Positions 33,776 to 42,371 of a stretch of DNA of 64,000 bases are shown here, one piece after another. The first letter of the stretch is position 1; each line of letters starts with the position of its first letter. Position numbers and translations under genes: made by a program. Under the pieces are notes generated by a model. The model did not search any database, was not told the origin of the DNA, and saw only the letters and a program-made list of their open reading frames with translations. Origin of the DNA: Paenibacillus sp. SYP-B3998 (GTDB lineage Bacteria; Bacillota; Bacilli; Paenibacillales; NBRC-103111); contig NZ_JAAIKC010000009.1 in the NCBI RefSeq assembly GCF_010820665.1, forward strand, positions 186,001-250,000. Direction: 5' to 3'.

Positions 33776-35314
33776 ATGCAAAGCTATCACGAAACTGCAC
33801 CAGAAATGACTTCTGAAAAGACGGATTTATTGAAGGAACTTGAAGAAAACGTAACGGCTGTGCAAGATCGGCTTGGGTATAGTCAAGATCTCGTTGTCAA
33901 AATAATCCCAAACAGTGACCGTTTCACCATTGCGCTTTTATATATGGATGGGCTTGTAGACACGCAGGTCGTGAACCAATCAATCGTCCACTCCTTATTA
34001 GCCCGTAATCGATCAACCTGGATGGCAGAAGCTGCCGCAAGAACCAGTCCACTGCTTTATCTGCAGGATGAAGTGCTTACAGTGGGCGAAATTGGCTTTT
34101 TTACAAATATGGATCATTTATTTGATCGTTTGATGTCAGGTGATGTGATCCTCCTGATGGAAGGTTATGCGGAAGGATTGAATATTGGCGCAGCCGGTTG
34201 GGAGGATCGTAATGTAAGCGAGCCTACTTCTCAAGCGGTTGTACGGGGACCGATGGAAGGATTCACGGAGAACATCCGTACGAACACAGCACTCATTCGC
34301 CGTAAAATAAAGGACCCACAGCTGTGGCTTCATATGAGGGCGGTTGGAACGGTTACGAAGACGAATGTGGCTGTTATGTATATTAACCATATTGCGGATG
34401 AAGGCATCGTACAGGAAGTTTTTCGAAGATTAGACAAGATAAATATCGACGGTATTTTAGAAAGCGGTTATATCGAAGAGTTCATACAGGATAAATTTTG
34501 GACGCCCTTCCCTACGGTATACAATAGCGAGCGGCCAGATACGATTGCTGGAGGTTTGCTGGAAGGAAGAGTGGCCATCTTGGTAGACGGTACGCCTTTT
34601 GTGCTGCTTGTGCCTGCTTTTTTTGTCCAATTCTTTCAATCGTCGGAAGATTATTATCAACGCTCTGATGTCAGCAGCTTAATGCGCCTGATTCGTTATT
34701 TAGCTTTTCTGATTGCGATGCTGGCTCCCTCTCTCTACATAGCGGTTACGACTTTTCATCAGGAGATGCTACCTACTAATCTGCTTATCAATTTGGCGGC
34801 GCAGCGCGAAGGGGTCCCTTTTCCCGCTTTCATTGAAGCTTTGCTCATGGAAATCACGTTCGAAATTTTACGTGAAGCTGGCGTTCGTATGCCCAAAACA
34901 GTAGGTCAAGCCGTATCCATTGTGGGTACATTGGTTATCGGCCAATCGGCCGTGGAAGCAGGGGTTGTCTCCGCAGTAATGGTCATTATCGTAGCCATAA
35001 CGGCGATTTCCAGCTTTGTCTTACCTGCCAATAACATCTCCATATCGGTGCGTATGATCCGTTTTGTATTGATGGGACTGGCCGCGTCTTTTGGCTTGGT
35101 TGGGATTATGATCGGGTTGTTTGCACTCATGTTCCACCTGAATAGTTTGCGTTCCTTTGGCGTTCCTTATATGAGCACTTTTGCCCCATTCAGCTTTAGT
35201 AATCACAAAGATTCCCTGTTTCGAGTGCCATGGACACGTATGTTGACAAGGCCGATGGAAACGGGGAAGCGAAATAAGGTGCGTCAAAGCGAATCTTCAA
35301 AATCAAAAATATGA
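33776..35314 (+). CDS. Spore germination protein, GerA family A subunit
   Basis: This 512-aa subunit of a nutrient germinant receptor sits in the spore inner membrane. An N-terminal cytosolic domain (about 1-290) precedes five or so membrane segments. The family block PTNLLINLAAQREGVPFPA lies near residue 340, followed by EITFEILREAGVRMPK. A short basic tail ends the protein. It is first in an operon with C, D and B subunits. Expression is probably forespore-specific, but no clear sigma-G promoter was recognised upstream. Confidence 0.92.
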   Translation: MQSYHETAPEMTSEKTDLLKELEENVTAVQDRLGYSQDLVVKIIPNSDRFTIALLYMDGLVDTQVVNQSIVHSLLARNRSTWMAEAAARTSPLLYLQDEVLTVGEIGFFTNMDHLFDRLMSGDVILLMEGYAEGLNIGAAGWEDRNVSEPTSQAVVRGPMEGFTENIRTNTALIRRKIKDPQLWLHMRAVGTVTKTNVAVMYINHIADEGIVQEVFRRLDKINIDGILESGYIEEFIQDKFWTPFPTVYNSERPDTIAGGLLEGRVAILVDGTPFVLLVPAFFVQFFQSSEDYYQRSDVSSLMRLIRYLAFLIAMLAPSLYIAVTTFHQEMLPTNLLINLAAQREGVPFPAFIEALLMEITFEILREAGVRMPKTVGQAVSIVGTLVIGQSAVEAGVVSAVMVIIVAITAISSFVLPANNISISVRMIRFVLMGLAASFGLVGIMIGLFALMFHLNSLRSFGVPYMSTFAPFSFSNHKDSLFRVPWTRMLTRPMETGKRNKVRQSESSKSKI

Positions 35315-35329
35315 GGCGGGTCATCCATT

Positions 35330-36526
35330 ATGTGGAAATCTGGCGTTTCTTTTGTTATCCTCCTTGTTTTGTTAACCACTTTAACGGGTTGCTGGAACCG
35401 TAGGGAACTTAATGAATTAGGCATTCAAATGGGGACGGCCATAGACAAGGTGGGGGACCAATATCAGGTCACGGTGCAGGTTGTTGTCCCCGGTGAAGTA
35501 TCCACGCGTCAATCTAGCGGACGTTCTACGGTTACGAGCTACAAGGCAACCGCTCCAACCCTTTTCGAAGCCTTCCGAAAGCTGACAGAAACAAGCCCCC
35601 GCAAAATTTATTCCGCGCATATTCGTGTTTTAATTCTCGGTGAATCCTTGGTAAAGGATGGAATTACAAATGTCCTCGACATCCTGTCCCGTAATCCAGA
35701 AGCTAGAACGGACTTTTATATTCTAGTCGCTAGAGATGTGCCTGCTGAGAAAGTGCTTAAAATTTTAACTTCACTTGAGAAAATACCTGCCAGTCATCTG
35801 TTTTATTCACTCGATACTTCAGCTAAAACATGGTCTCCAACGACGACTGTAACGTTGGATCAGCTCATAGATCAGTTAGTTACCGAAGGACTTAATCCCG
35901 TATTGACTGGTGTGAAGCTGCTCGGCGATCAACTTGTAGGTGAGGAGAAAAAAAGTGTAGAAGAGATTAAGCCAGCAGCCATGTTGCGTAATGTCGGGCT
36001 TGCCGTGTTTAAAAAGGATCGTTTGGTCGGTTGGTTAAACGAAGATGAAAGCAAGGGGTACAATTATATCAGGGATAATGTGAAAAGCTCAGCAGGACAT
36101 GTAAGCTGCCCGAAAGGGGGACTTATTGGTATCGAGACTATCCGATCCCATACGAAGCTGAAAGGCACAATCGTGAAGGGCGAGCCTGTCATACACATCA
36201 CGGTTAGAAATGAATCCAACGTCACGGATGCGGAGTGTCAAATCAATTTGGATGATCCTCAAACCATTGCCTTATTGGAAAAGGAATCAGAGGACCACCT
36301 CATTGATCTGATGCGGTTGTCCATCGAGGATGTAAGAAAGAAATACAACGTGGATATTTTTGGTTTCGGTCAAGCCATTCACCAGGCGAACCCTAAAGTG
36401 TGGAATCGACTTAAAGCAGATTGGGATGAAATTTTTCTTCATCTCAAAGTTGAGTATGATGTCCAGATTACGCTAAAAAGAATTGGCACGACGGTCAATT
36501 CCATTAAAAATGATATTAAGGAGTAA
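35330..36526 (+). CDS. Spore germination lipoprotein, Ger(x)C family
   Basis: This 398-aa lipoprotein is the C subunit of the germinant receptor. The signal peptide ends in the lipobox LTGC, with Cys about residue 21, followed by WNRRELNELG, the typical mature start of GerC proteins. The rest is the three-domain GerC fold, including LLGDQLVGEEKKS and the C-terminal EIFLHLKVEYDV. It starts 15 nt after the A subunit gene behind GAGGCGGG. Confidence 0.92.
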   Translation: MWKSGVSFVILLVLLTTLTGCWNRRELNELGIQMGTAIDKVGDQYQVTVQVVVPGEVSTRQSSGRSTVTSYKATAPTLFEAFRKLTETSPRKIYSAHIRVLILGESLVKDGITNVLDILSRNPEARTDFYILVARDVPAEKVLKILTSLEKIPASHLFYSLDTSAKTWSPTTTVTLDQLIDQLVTEGLNPVLTGVKLLGDQLVGEEKKSVEEIKPAAMLRNVGLAVFKKDRLVGWLNEDESKGYNYIRDNVKSSAGHVSCPKGGLIGIETIRSHTKLKGTIVKGEPVIHITVRNESNVTDAECQINLDDPQTIALLEKESEDHLIDLMRLSIEDVRKKYNVDIFGFGQAIHQANPKVWNRLKADWDEIFLHLKVEYDVQITLKRIGTTVNSIKNDIKE

Positions 36527-36531
36527 CCAGG

Positions 36532-36768
36532 ATGTTAGGTGGCGTAACCGTTCTTGTCGTATCAGTAGCAGCTTGCTTTGCGAGTATAGAAATGCCCAGA
36601 TTGTACAAGAAAGGTTGGAGAAAAGAGCTCTATCTGTATGTGGCTCTTCTAACTCTTGGTGTTACTTTGAGTACGATAATTGCCTTTAAGGCAACGGTTC
36701 GAAGCCCGCTTGAAATCCTTGTTTTCATATATAAACCGATCAATGAATGGGTTGGTTCTCTATTTTAG
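36532..36768 (+). CDS. Two-helix germinant receptor D-subunit-like protein
   Basis: This 78-aa protein has two predicted transmembrane segments (about 2-18 and 33-53) joined by a basic loop (RLYKKGWRKE). Small two-helix proteins of this kind are encoded in many gerA-type operons as D subunits and modulate receptor function. It begins 5 nt after the C subunit stop behind AAGGAGTAACC. The assignment rests on size, topology and place, not on sequence identity. Confidence 0.75.
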   Translation: MLGGVTVLVVSVAACFASIEMPRLYKKGWRKELYLYVALLTLGVTLSTIIAFKATVRSPLEILVFIYKPINEWVGSLF

Positions 36769-36785
36769 GCCAAAGGGTGAGGCAT

Positions 36786-37892
36786 ATGCAGAGTAAGGAG
36801 CAAATAGGAACGAGGCAGATGGCTATCTTGGTCATCTATTTTATTATTGGTGATATGCTATTGTTTCTTCCTTCTAATTTGTCAAATACTGCGCATCAAG
36901 ATGCGTGGATATCTGCTCTGATTGGACTGGCGATTGGCGTAGCAATAGCTTGGTATGTGTATTGGTATAGTCAACGGTTCCCTGGTCTAACGCTTGTTGA
37001 AATCCATAATTTGGTGCTAGGTCGGTGGTTTGGAGGGGGAGTTACCCTTGTTTATGTGGTGATTTTTTTTAATAATTCCATTGTTCAAATTAGAGAAATT
37101 GGCGATTTCGTATCCACCCAAATGATGACTGAAACGCCCATGCGAGTCATTTGCTTGCTGTTTACTTTCTTATATATCATCGCACTTCGAAGTGGATTGG
37201 AAAATATAGCGCGTTTTGCAGAAACATTTTTCCCCATGTTTGCTTTGATGCTGGCTCTATTAATGGTATCTTCACTTCCTGAGTCCCATTTGGCTAATCT
37301 TACTCCTGTGCTGGAAAATGGATTTAAGCCTCTTGCGGAAGGGGTCTTATTCTATATCAGCTTTCCTTTTTGTGAAATGTTTGTATTTTGGATGATTTTT
37401 CCTAACGTCAATCAAAACAAGCATTTTCGGAGAGATTATGTAATCGCCGCTTTAATTGGAGGAGCAACAATTTTTTCCGTTTTAATGATCTCTTTACTCG
37501 TCCTGGGACCGTACTTAACTAGTCATCAAATGTATTCGACGTATACGTTAGCCAAAAAAATCAGCATTGGCCATTTTATAGAAAGAATTGAAGCGATATT
37601 GGCGATCACCTGGATTTTATCCACTTTTATGCGGAGTATTATTTATGGTTACGCGTTTATTCGGGGAATAGAACAAATGTTCCATTTAAAGGACTATCGT
37701 ACATTAACGGTTCCGCTAGGGGTTGTGGCTTTCGGGTACGCAATGCTGATTTACCCTAATATTGTGTTTTTCAACTCCGTTAACCCCTATTGGATCAGTA
37801 TGGATCTTACAGTAATTCCGTTTCTTTCATTGACCGTATACATCATTTATGTAATCAAGTCACGTTTCCAACAGAATACGCCCCGTCAATGA
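36786..37892 (+). CDS. Spore germination permease, GerAB/GerB family
   Basis: This 368-aa integral membrane protein of the APC superfamily has about ten helices. It is the nutrient-binding B subunit of the receptor. ATG 36786 is chosen over 36747 because the longer frame overlaps the D gene and GGGTGAGG lies just before 36786. Family features are IGTRQMAILVIYFIIGDMLL at the start and the YSTYTLAKKISIGHFIERIE stretch. Its last 33 bp overlap the end of the convergent gene at 37860. Confidence 0.9.
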   Translation: MQSKEQIGTRQMAILVIYFIIGDMLLFLPSNLSNTAHQDAWISALIGLAIGVAIAWYVYWYSQRFPGLTLVEIHNLVLGRWFGGGVTLVYVVIFFNNSIVQIREIGDFVSTQMMTETPMRVICLLFTFLYIIALRSGLENIARFAETFFPMFALMLALLMVSSLPESHLANLTPVLENGFKPLAEGVLFYISFPFCEMFVFWMIFPNVNQNKHFRRDYVIAALIGGATIFSVLMISLLVLGPYLTSHQMYSTYTLAKKISIGHFIERIEAILAITWILSTFMRSIIYGYAFIRGIEQMFHLKDYRTLTVPLGVVAFGYAMLIYPNIVFFNSVNPYWISMDLTVIPFLSLTVYIIYVIKSRFQQNTPRQ

Positions 37893-38816
37893 TAAGTCGT
37901 ACCCGTGGATGAAGCGAAGTTCGTTATGAAAGCTATCCGATTGCAAAATCTGTTTAATCTGCTCGATCCATGCGAGATTCTCCGGTTTTTTCAGCATCAC
38001 AAGATCGTAGCGTTCTTGGATTAGAGGAATAAATGTAACGCCGCCAACAAGATTGGCGGCTTTTTCGATGCCGACGCCGACGTCGGCTTCACCGGAAGCA
38101 ACCTTACCGGCTACGCTCATATGGTTCGTTTCCTCGATTTCATATCCGCTGAGCAATTGAGGCGCGATACGGTGAAGACGGAGCTGTTCGTCGAGTAAAA
38201 CACGGGCACCCGAGCCTTTTTCGCGGTTGGCGATGCGCAAGCCAGCGAGCTTGAGATCGGACCAGGCGTTAAGCTGCTTCGGATTGCCTTCCTGCACATA
38301 TAGACCTGCCGCGCGCGAAATTAGGTTCACGACGACATAGGAGGAGCCGATCAGCAGTTTGCGGATATAAGGGAGGTTGTAGTCCCCCGTATCGCCATCT
38401 AGCAGATGCGTGCTGACGATGTCAGATTCGCCGCGGTACATCGAGATTAAGCTGTCGAGACTTCCGACATAGGAACGAAGAGGCCGGATGCCCGTTATTT
38501 TTTTCTCGATGTGCTTAGCCAATATATCTAAGCTAACATCTTGCCCGGTAATTACCAGGGAGCGGTTTAAGGAAGAGAGTAGTGGGGTCTCGCTTGGTAT
38601 GAAGGGCGTTTTCGGATCTACCTTATGAACAGCAGCGAACTGTCCGCTTTTAGCTCGCGTTTTGTAAGCATCAAGATCCGTCGCATCGACACGCATCTGT
38701 TTGCCGACACGATAAGCGGGGAGGTCGCCTTTTTTAATAAGATCATAAACGGTTAGCTTGGATATTTTGAGCAGCTTGGCAATTTCTTCAGTTGTATAGG
38801 AAATATCGGATGTCAT
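37860..38816 (-). CDS. HTH plus periplasmic-binding-domain molybdate regulator (YvgK-like)
   Basis: This 318-aa protein has an excisionase/MerR-like N-terminal HTH (YTTEEIAKLLKISKLTVYDL, residues 7-26). A solute-binding (PBP-like) domain from about residue 85 has no signal peptide. This architecture occurs beside modAB in Bacillales (YvgK) and is thought to sense molybdate or molybdenum cofactor. It is divergent from modA, across a region with three 10-bp tandem repeats. Its 3' end overlaps the germination permease gene by 33 bp. Confidence 0.82.
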   Translation of the reverse strand: MTSDISYTTEEIAKLLKISKLTVYDLIKKGDLPAYRVGKQMRVDATDLDAYKTRAKSGQFAAVHKVDPKTPFIPSETPLLSSLNRSLVITGQDVSLDILAKHIEKKITGIRPLRSYVGSLDSLISMYRGESDIVSTHLLDGDTGDYNLPYIRKLLIGSSYVVVNLISRAAGLYVQEGNPKQLNAWSDLKLAGLRIANREKGSGARVLLDEQLRLHRIAPQLLSGYEIEETNHMSVAGKVASGEADVGVGIEKAANLVGGVTFIPLIQERYDLVMLKKPENLAWIEQIKQILQSDSFHNELRFIHGYDLSLTGRILLET

Positions 38817-38881
38817 CGTTTCCTCCAGCGTAGGTTTATACGTATCATATGCGCTTAAATCAATTATTTCAATTGCAATTG

Positions 38882-38911
38882 TTTACTAGTATAGAAGGAT
38901 TCAAGTATAAT
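38882..38911 (+). promoter_or_regulatory. Possible promoter of modAB
   Basis: TTTACT (38882-38887) and TATAAT (38906-38911) lie 18 bp apart. The 10-bp tandem repeats follow directly. Confidence 0.5.
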
Positions 38912-38924
38912 AATCCCATGTTAT

Positions 38925-38954
38925 ATATCTAATTATATCTAATTATATTTAATT
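38925..38954 (+). repeat. Three tandem 10-bp repeats upstream of modA
   Basis: ATATCTAATT occurs at 38925-38934 and 38935-38944, and ATATTTAATT at 38945-38954. The period of about one helical turn places each copy on the same face of the DNA, between the -10 box and the modA start. It is a candidate operator of the divergent regulator. Confidence 0.6.
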
Positions 38955-38973
38955 AGGCTATGGAGGGCTTATC

Positions 38974-39798
38974 ATGAGTAGACTTATTAAAAGTAGTATG
39001 GTTTCATTTATTCTCATTCTGTTAGTTATTGTTTTTACAGCTTGTGGCGAGAAGAAGGAATCCCCATCAGTAAGTGCTCCACAGACGCAAGCACCGCAAC
39101 AAACCGTAGAACTTACCATCTCAGCAGCTGCTAGCTTGACTGACGCATTAAAAGAGATTCAAACCGCTTACGAGCAAACAAATAAAAACATAAAGCTCAA
39201 TTATAATTTCGGTGCATCCGGTGCGCTCCAGCAGCAAATTGAACAGGGAGCCCCTTCAGATGTTTTTATTTCCGCAGCTTCGAAAAATATGAAAGCACTT
39301 GTGGATAAGCAGCTCATCGAAGAGTCGCAGCAAAAGAATCTGTTGATCAATGAATTGGTTGTCGTCATACCAACGGATAGCAAAGCGGCTGTTCAACAAA
39401 TCGATGACTTGTCCGGAGCCGACATCAAGCATTTAGCCGTCGGCGAGCCGCAAACCGTGCCGGCCGGCAATTACGCGAAGGAAGCGTTGACGAGCGCTAA
39501 GTTATGGGATCCGCTCCAAGCCAAGCTTGTGCAAGGTAAGGATGTGCGACAAGTGCTGACCTATGTAGAGTCCGGTAATGCCGAAGCGGGTTTCGTTTAT
39601 AAAACGGATGCGCTTACCTCTAAGAAAGTAAAAGTAGCCTTCAGCGTTGATCCTAAAACCTATGCAGCCATTACTTATCCTGCAGGGATTGTGAAAGCAA
39701 CGAAACATGCCAAAGAAGCCGCAGATTTCTATGCCTATCTGCATACAAAAGCAGCACAAGATGTATTTGTACGCTATGGCTTCTCCTTGCCTAAATGA
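38974..39798 (+). CDS. modA: Molybdate ABC transporter substrate-binding lipoprotein
   Basis: This 274-aa lipoprotein has signal lipobox VFTACG (Cys about 24) and a low-complexity Gln/Pro linker. The mature domain contains LTISAAASLTDALKEI, the family's oxyanion-binding start, and NFGASGALQQQIEQGAPSD. It captures molybdate or tungstate outside the membrane. The stop overlaps the modB start (ATGATG). GGAGGGC precedes the ATG. Confidence 0.92.
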   Translation: MSRLIKSSMVSFILILLVIVFTACGEKKESPSVSAPQTQAPQQTVELTISAAASLTDALKEIQTAYEQTNKNIKLNYNFGASGALQQQIEQGAPSDVFISAASKNMKALVDKQLIEESQQKNLLINELVVVIPTDSKAAVQQIDDLSGADIKHLAVGEPQTVPAGNYAKEALTSAKLWDPLQAKLVQGKDVRQVLTYVESGNAEAGFVYKTDALTSKKVKVAFSVDPKTYAAITYPAGIVKATKHAKEAADFYAYLHTKAAQDVFVRYGFSLPK

Positions 39799-40472
39799 TG
39801 CCCGCACAGATGCAATGGAGCGAATTGGCAGCGCCTATTCTGCTTTCACTAAAGGTTGCAATTGTTTCAAGCATCGTAGTGTTGTTCCTAGGCGTATGGC
39901 TGGCTTGGGGAATGTCGAAGAGCAGATTTAAGGGGAAAACACTGCTGGAGACAGTAGTGTTACTGCCGCTCGTACTGCCGCCAACGGTTGTAGGATTTGT
40001 GCTGCTTGTTATGCTAGGAAAGAAGAGCTGGGTTGGTCAGCTTATGGAAGCGTTGTTTCAACAACCGATTATTTTTACATGGGGAGCTGCTGTGATCGCA
40101 TCGATCGTGGTGGCTTTCCCTCTTGTTTACCAAACAATGAAGACGGGCTTCGCTTTAGTTAGCCGCGATATTGAGGAGTCTGCAAGGTCTGCCGGAGCGA
40201 GTGAGTGGCAAGTCCTACGCCTCGTTACACTTCCTCTAGCTTGGCGCTCGATTCTCACTGCCTTTATACTTGGTTTTGCTCGTGGTCTTGGCGAGTTCGG
40301 CGCAACGTTGATGATTGCAGGTAATATCCCTCATCGCACGCAGACGCTGCCCACAGCAATCTATATTGCCGTAGAATCTGGGAATATGACGCTTGCTTGG
40401 TGCTGGGCGGGGGCAATTATTCTCATATCCTTCATCTTGTTGTATGCGGTCAGTCCCCGAAAATCGGAGTAG
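39795..40472 (+). CDS. modB: Molybdate ABC transporter permease
   Basis: This 225-aa inner membrane permease has about five helices. LLPLVLPPTVVGFVLL and the ATPase-coupling EAA loop (EESARSAGASEWQVLRLV then GEFGATLMIAGN) are typical of ModB. ATG 39798 is an alternative start. No modC ATPase gene follows: the next gene encodes a DUF1648 protein. The transporter must borrow an ATPase encoded elsewhere, as B. subtilis YvgLM is thought to do. Confidence 0.92.
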   Translation: MMPAQMQWSELAAPILLSLKVAIVSSIVVLFLGVWLAWGMSKSRFKGKTLLETVVLLPLVLPPTVVGFVLLVMLGKKSWVGQLMEALFQQPIIFTWGAAVIASIVVAFPLVYQTMKTGFALVSRDIEESARSAGASEWQVLRLVTLPLAWRSILTAFILGFARGLGEFGATLMIAGNIPHRTQTLPTAIYIAVESGNMTLAWCWAGAIILISFILLYAVSPRKSE

Positions 40473-40547
40473 TAACTTGGATTATTCCATTATACAATGG
40501 GGGGAATTACCAATATCGAATGCAGATAAGATAAGGAGCTGGCGAGA

Positions 40548-41039
40548 ATGTTTAATCGACCTGTTTTGCACATTCCCAAATCGAAACTAGAGGTTGTTCA
40601 TGACGCGTTAGCCATCGTAATCCTGCTTGGGATCATGGCTTATACAGCTTTTGTGTGGGCCGCGCTGCCTGACCAGTTTCCGACCCATTTTGATAGTTCA
40701 GGGAAACCAAATGGATGGGGAGGCCGGGGGAACTTGCTTCTGCTGCCAATTTTGAGTGTGTTTATATATGCGGGTCTAACTTTACTGCGTAAAGTTCCGC
40801 ATAAATTCAACTATCTTCGGGAGATTACAGAAGCAAATGCGCAGCGGCAATATGTCATTGCCATTCAGATGCTTAGCTGGATGAAGGTGCTAATCGTTGC
40901 CTTGTTTGGCTTTGTAGAATGGAATATAATTCAAGCCGCTTATGGCTATGAGCCCCAAGCCTGGTTATTAGTCATATCTGTTCTTATTTTTTTAGCTGTG
41001 ATATTCTTTCATATTATAAGATCGCTGAAAGCCAACTAG
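40548..41039 (+). CDS. DUF1648-domain membrane protein
   Basis: This 163-aa protein has about four transmembrane helices. The first loop carries LPDQFPTHFDSSGKPNGWG, the signature of DUF1648 (also found in SdpI-like proteins). Function unknown; some relatives act in immunity or signalling. It lies 75 nt after modB in the same direction with its own AAGGAG site. The stop is 2 bp from the convergent corA stop. Confidence 0.78.
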   Translation: MFNRPVLHIPKSKLEVVHDALAIVILLGIMAYTAFVWAALPDQFPTHFDSSGKPNGWGGRGNLLLLPILSVFIYAGLTLLRKVPHKFNYLREITEANAQRQYVIAIQMLSWMKVLIVALFGFVEWNIIQAAYGYEPQAWLLVISVLIFLAVIFFHIIRSLKAN

Positions 41040-41041
41040 CG

Positions 41042-41992
41042 TTAATCAAACCACCCTTTTTTTCTAAACCAAGTAAACATCCCGAATCCAATGCCAAACA
41101 TCAGCGCTAAGACGGCGAAGTATCCCCATTGCCATTGCAGTTCCGGCATGAAGTTGAAATTCATTCCATAAATACCCGCAATAAAGGTTAGAGGCATGAA
41201 GATCGTGGTAATAACAGTTAACGTTTTCATAATCGTATTCATGCGATTTGAATTTAACGAGATGTAGCTATCCCGCATATCTGCCGTCATGTCGCGATTG
41301 GATTCGATCATTTCAGAAAGCTTGAGCAAATGGTCGTGAATGTCCGTGAAAAATAAAACATGCTCTTTAATCTCTGTAATACGATCGGTATTAATAAGCC
41401 GGTACAAAAGATCTCGCATCGGCACGATCGTGCGGCGTAACTTTAACAGCTTGGCGCGAATTTCAAAAATATGCTTCATCAACATTTGAGTCGATTCCGA
41501 GTTGACGTTGCTCTCGATCTCATCCAGTTGGTCTTCTAATTGAAATACGCTAGGAAAGTATTGATCGACCAAGTTGTCAAGAACTAGGTAGGCCGCATAG
41601 ATATGCCCCTTATCTCGGATCATTTCTTGCTCTTTAATTCGGCCCCAGGCGTCTTCAATCTCCCTCGATTCATGCAAATGGAAAGTCACCATAAAGTTCG
41701 GCCCCAAAAACATATCCACTTCTTCCGCAGCTAAGGTTTTGGTATTAATCGCGTGCATTACAAAGAAATGGACATCTTCGTAATGATCCATTTTCGGCCG
41801 CTGCAATAAATAAAAGCAATCCTCAATGGCAAGCGAATGGAAATGAAAATACGTCTTCAATTGCTCGGCTTCTTCTTCCGTGGGGTTGTTAAAGTCTACC
41901 CAATACCATCGGATGTCAGCATGTGAAAGCCGATCAAGCGACACATGCTCAAGTATTTCATATTCTGTTGTTATTCCTAATGAACGAATCAT
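41042..41992 (-). CDS. corA: CorA-family magnesium/divalent cation channel
   Basis: This 316-aa protein has a large cytosolic N-terminal domain and two C-terminal helices. The GMN signature follows helix 1 (IYGMNFNFMPEL, about residue 280). Length and the final positively charged tail fit CorA channels that carry Mg2+ or Co2+. Single gene, with no clear regulatory RNA upstream. Confidence 0.9.
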   Translation of the reverse strand: MIRSLGITTEYEILEHVSLDRLSHADIRWYWVDFNNPTEEEAEQLKTYFHFHSLAIEDCFYLLQRPKMDHYEDVHFFVMHAINTKTLAAEEVDMFLGPNFMVTFHLHESREIEDAWGRIKEQEMIRDKGHIYAAYLVLDNLVDQYFPSVFQLEDQLDEIESNVNSESTQMLMKHIFEIRAKLLKLRRTIVPMRDLLYRLINTDRITEIKEHVLFFTDIHDHLLKLSEMIESNRDMTADMRDSYISLNSNRMNTIMKTLTVITTIFMPLTFIAGIYGMNFNFMPELQWQWGYFAVLALMFGIGFGMFTWFRKKGWFD

Positions 41993-42089
41993 GTAATTAC
42001 TCCTCGAGCGCTATATTTCTTCTTTTATTGTACCACGACCGAACGGATCTATTGAAATGACAAGTCCACATAGAGAATCTTCTCTAAAA

Positions 42090-42215
42090 TTTGTAACACA
42101 ATTGGAACATTCCTGTTATCGTCCCATAACATTCACAGGGTATTATAATAAACAAGACCCCCTTTTTTTAATATATAATTTGGATCTGGCCCCGTTGGCT
42201 AGGTCCCCTTTTTTT
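42090..42215 (+). ncRNA. Repeat copy B: candidate small RNA gene
   Basis: This is the second 126-bp copy of the element at 12599. It carries TGTAAC-N5-TGGAAC (42092-42108), TATAAT (42144-42149) and CAAGACCCCC. The hairpin GGATCTGGCC/GGCTAGGTCC with loop CCGTT has all ten pairs kept, with compensatory and G-U changes relative to copy A, and is followed by CC and seven T. A ~60-nt transcript from about 42156 is predicted. It could instead be a leader or attenuator for the SLH gene 157 bp downstream. Confidence 0.5.
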
Positions 42216-42259
42216 GTCCGGGGCAATGATCATCTTAATAGGATAATATATATATGCTG

Positions 42260-42309
42260 TTTACAAAATCGAAGAAAAATATGTCGTATTTTGTAAAGTT
42301 GTGTATAAT
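42260..42309 (+). promoter_or_regulatory. Inverted repeat and -10 box upstream of the SLH protein
   Basis: TTTACAAAAT (42260-42269) and ATTTTGTAAA (42288-42297) form a perfect 10-bp inverted repeat with a 18-bp gap, just before TATAAT (42304-42309). The right arm would cover the -10 to -35 spacer. No -35 match is present. It is a likely protein-binding site controlling the SLH gene. Confidence 0.45.
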
Positions 42310-42371
42310 GAGCGAAGGGTGATTAGAAAAATAACCCAAGTACTATTTCATTTGTTAGGAGAGAATATGAA

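Noticed and set aside
38925..38954. Short tandem repeats as a CRISPR array
   Set aside because: Units are 10 bp, contiguous and without spacers. No cas gene is present anywhere in the window.
42090..42215. Copy B read as a riboswitch for the SLH gene
   Set aside because: No known aptamer consensus was recognised, and the twin copy at 12599 has no downstream gene in sense orientation.
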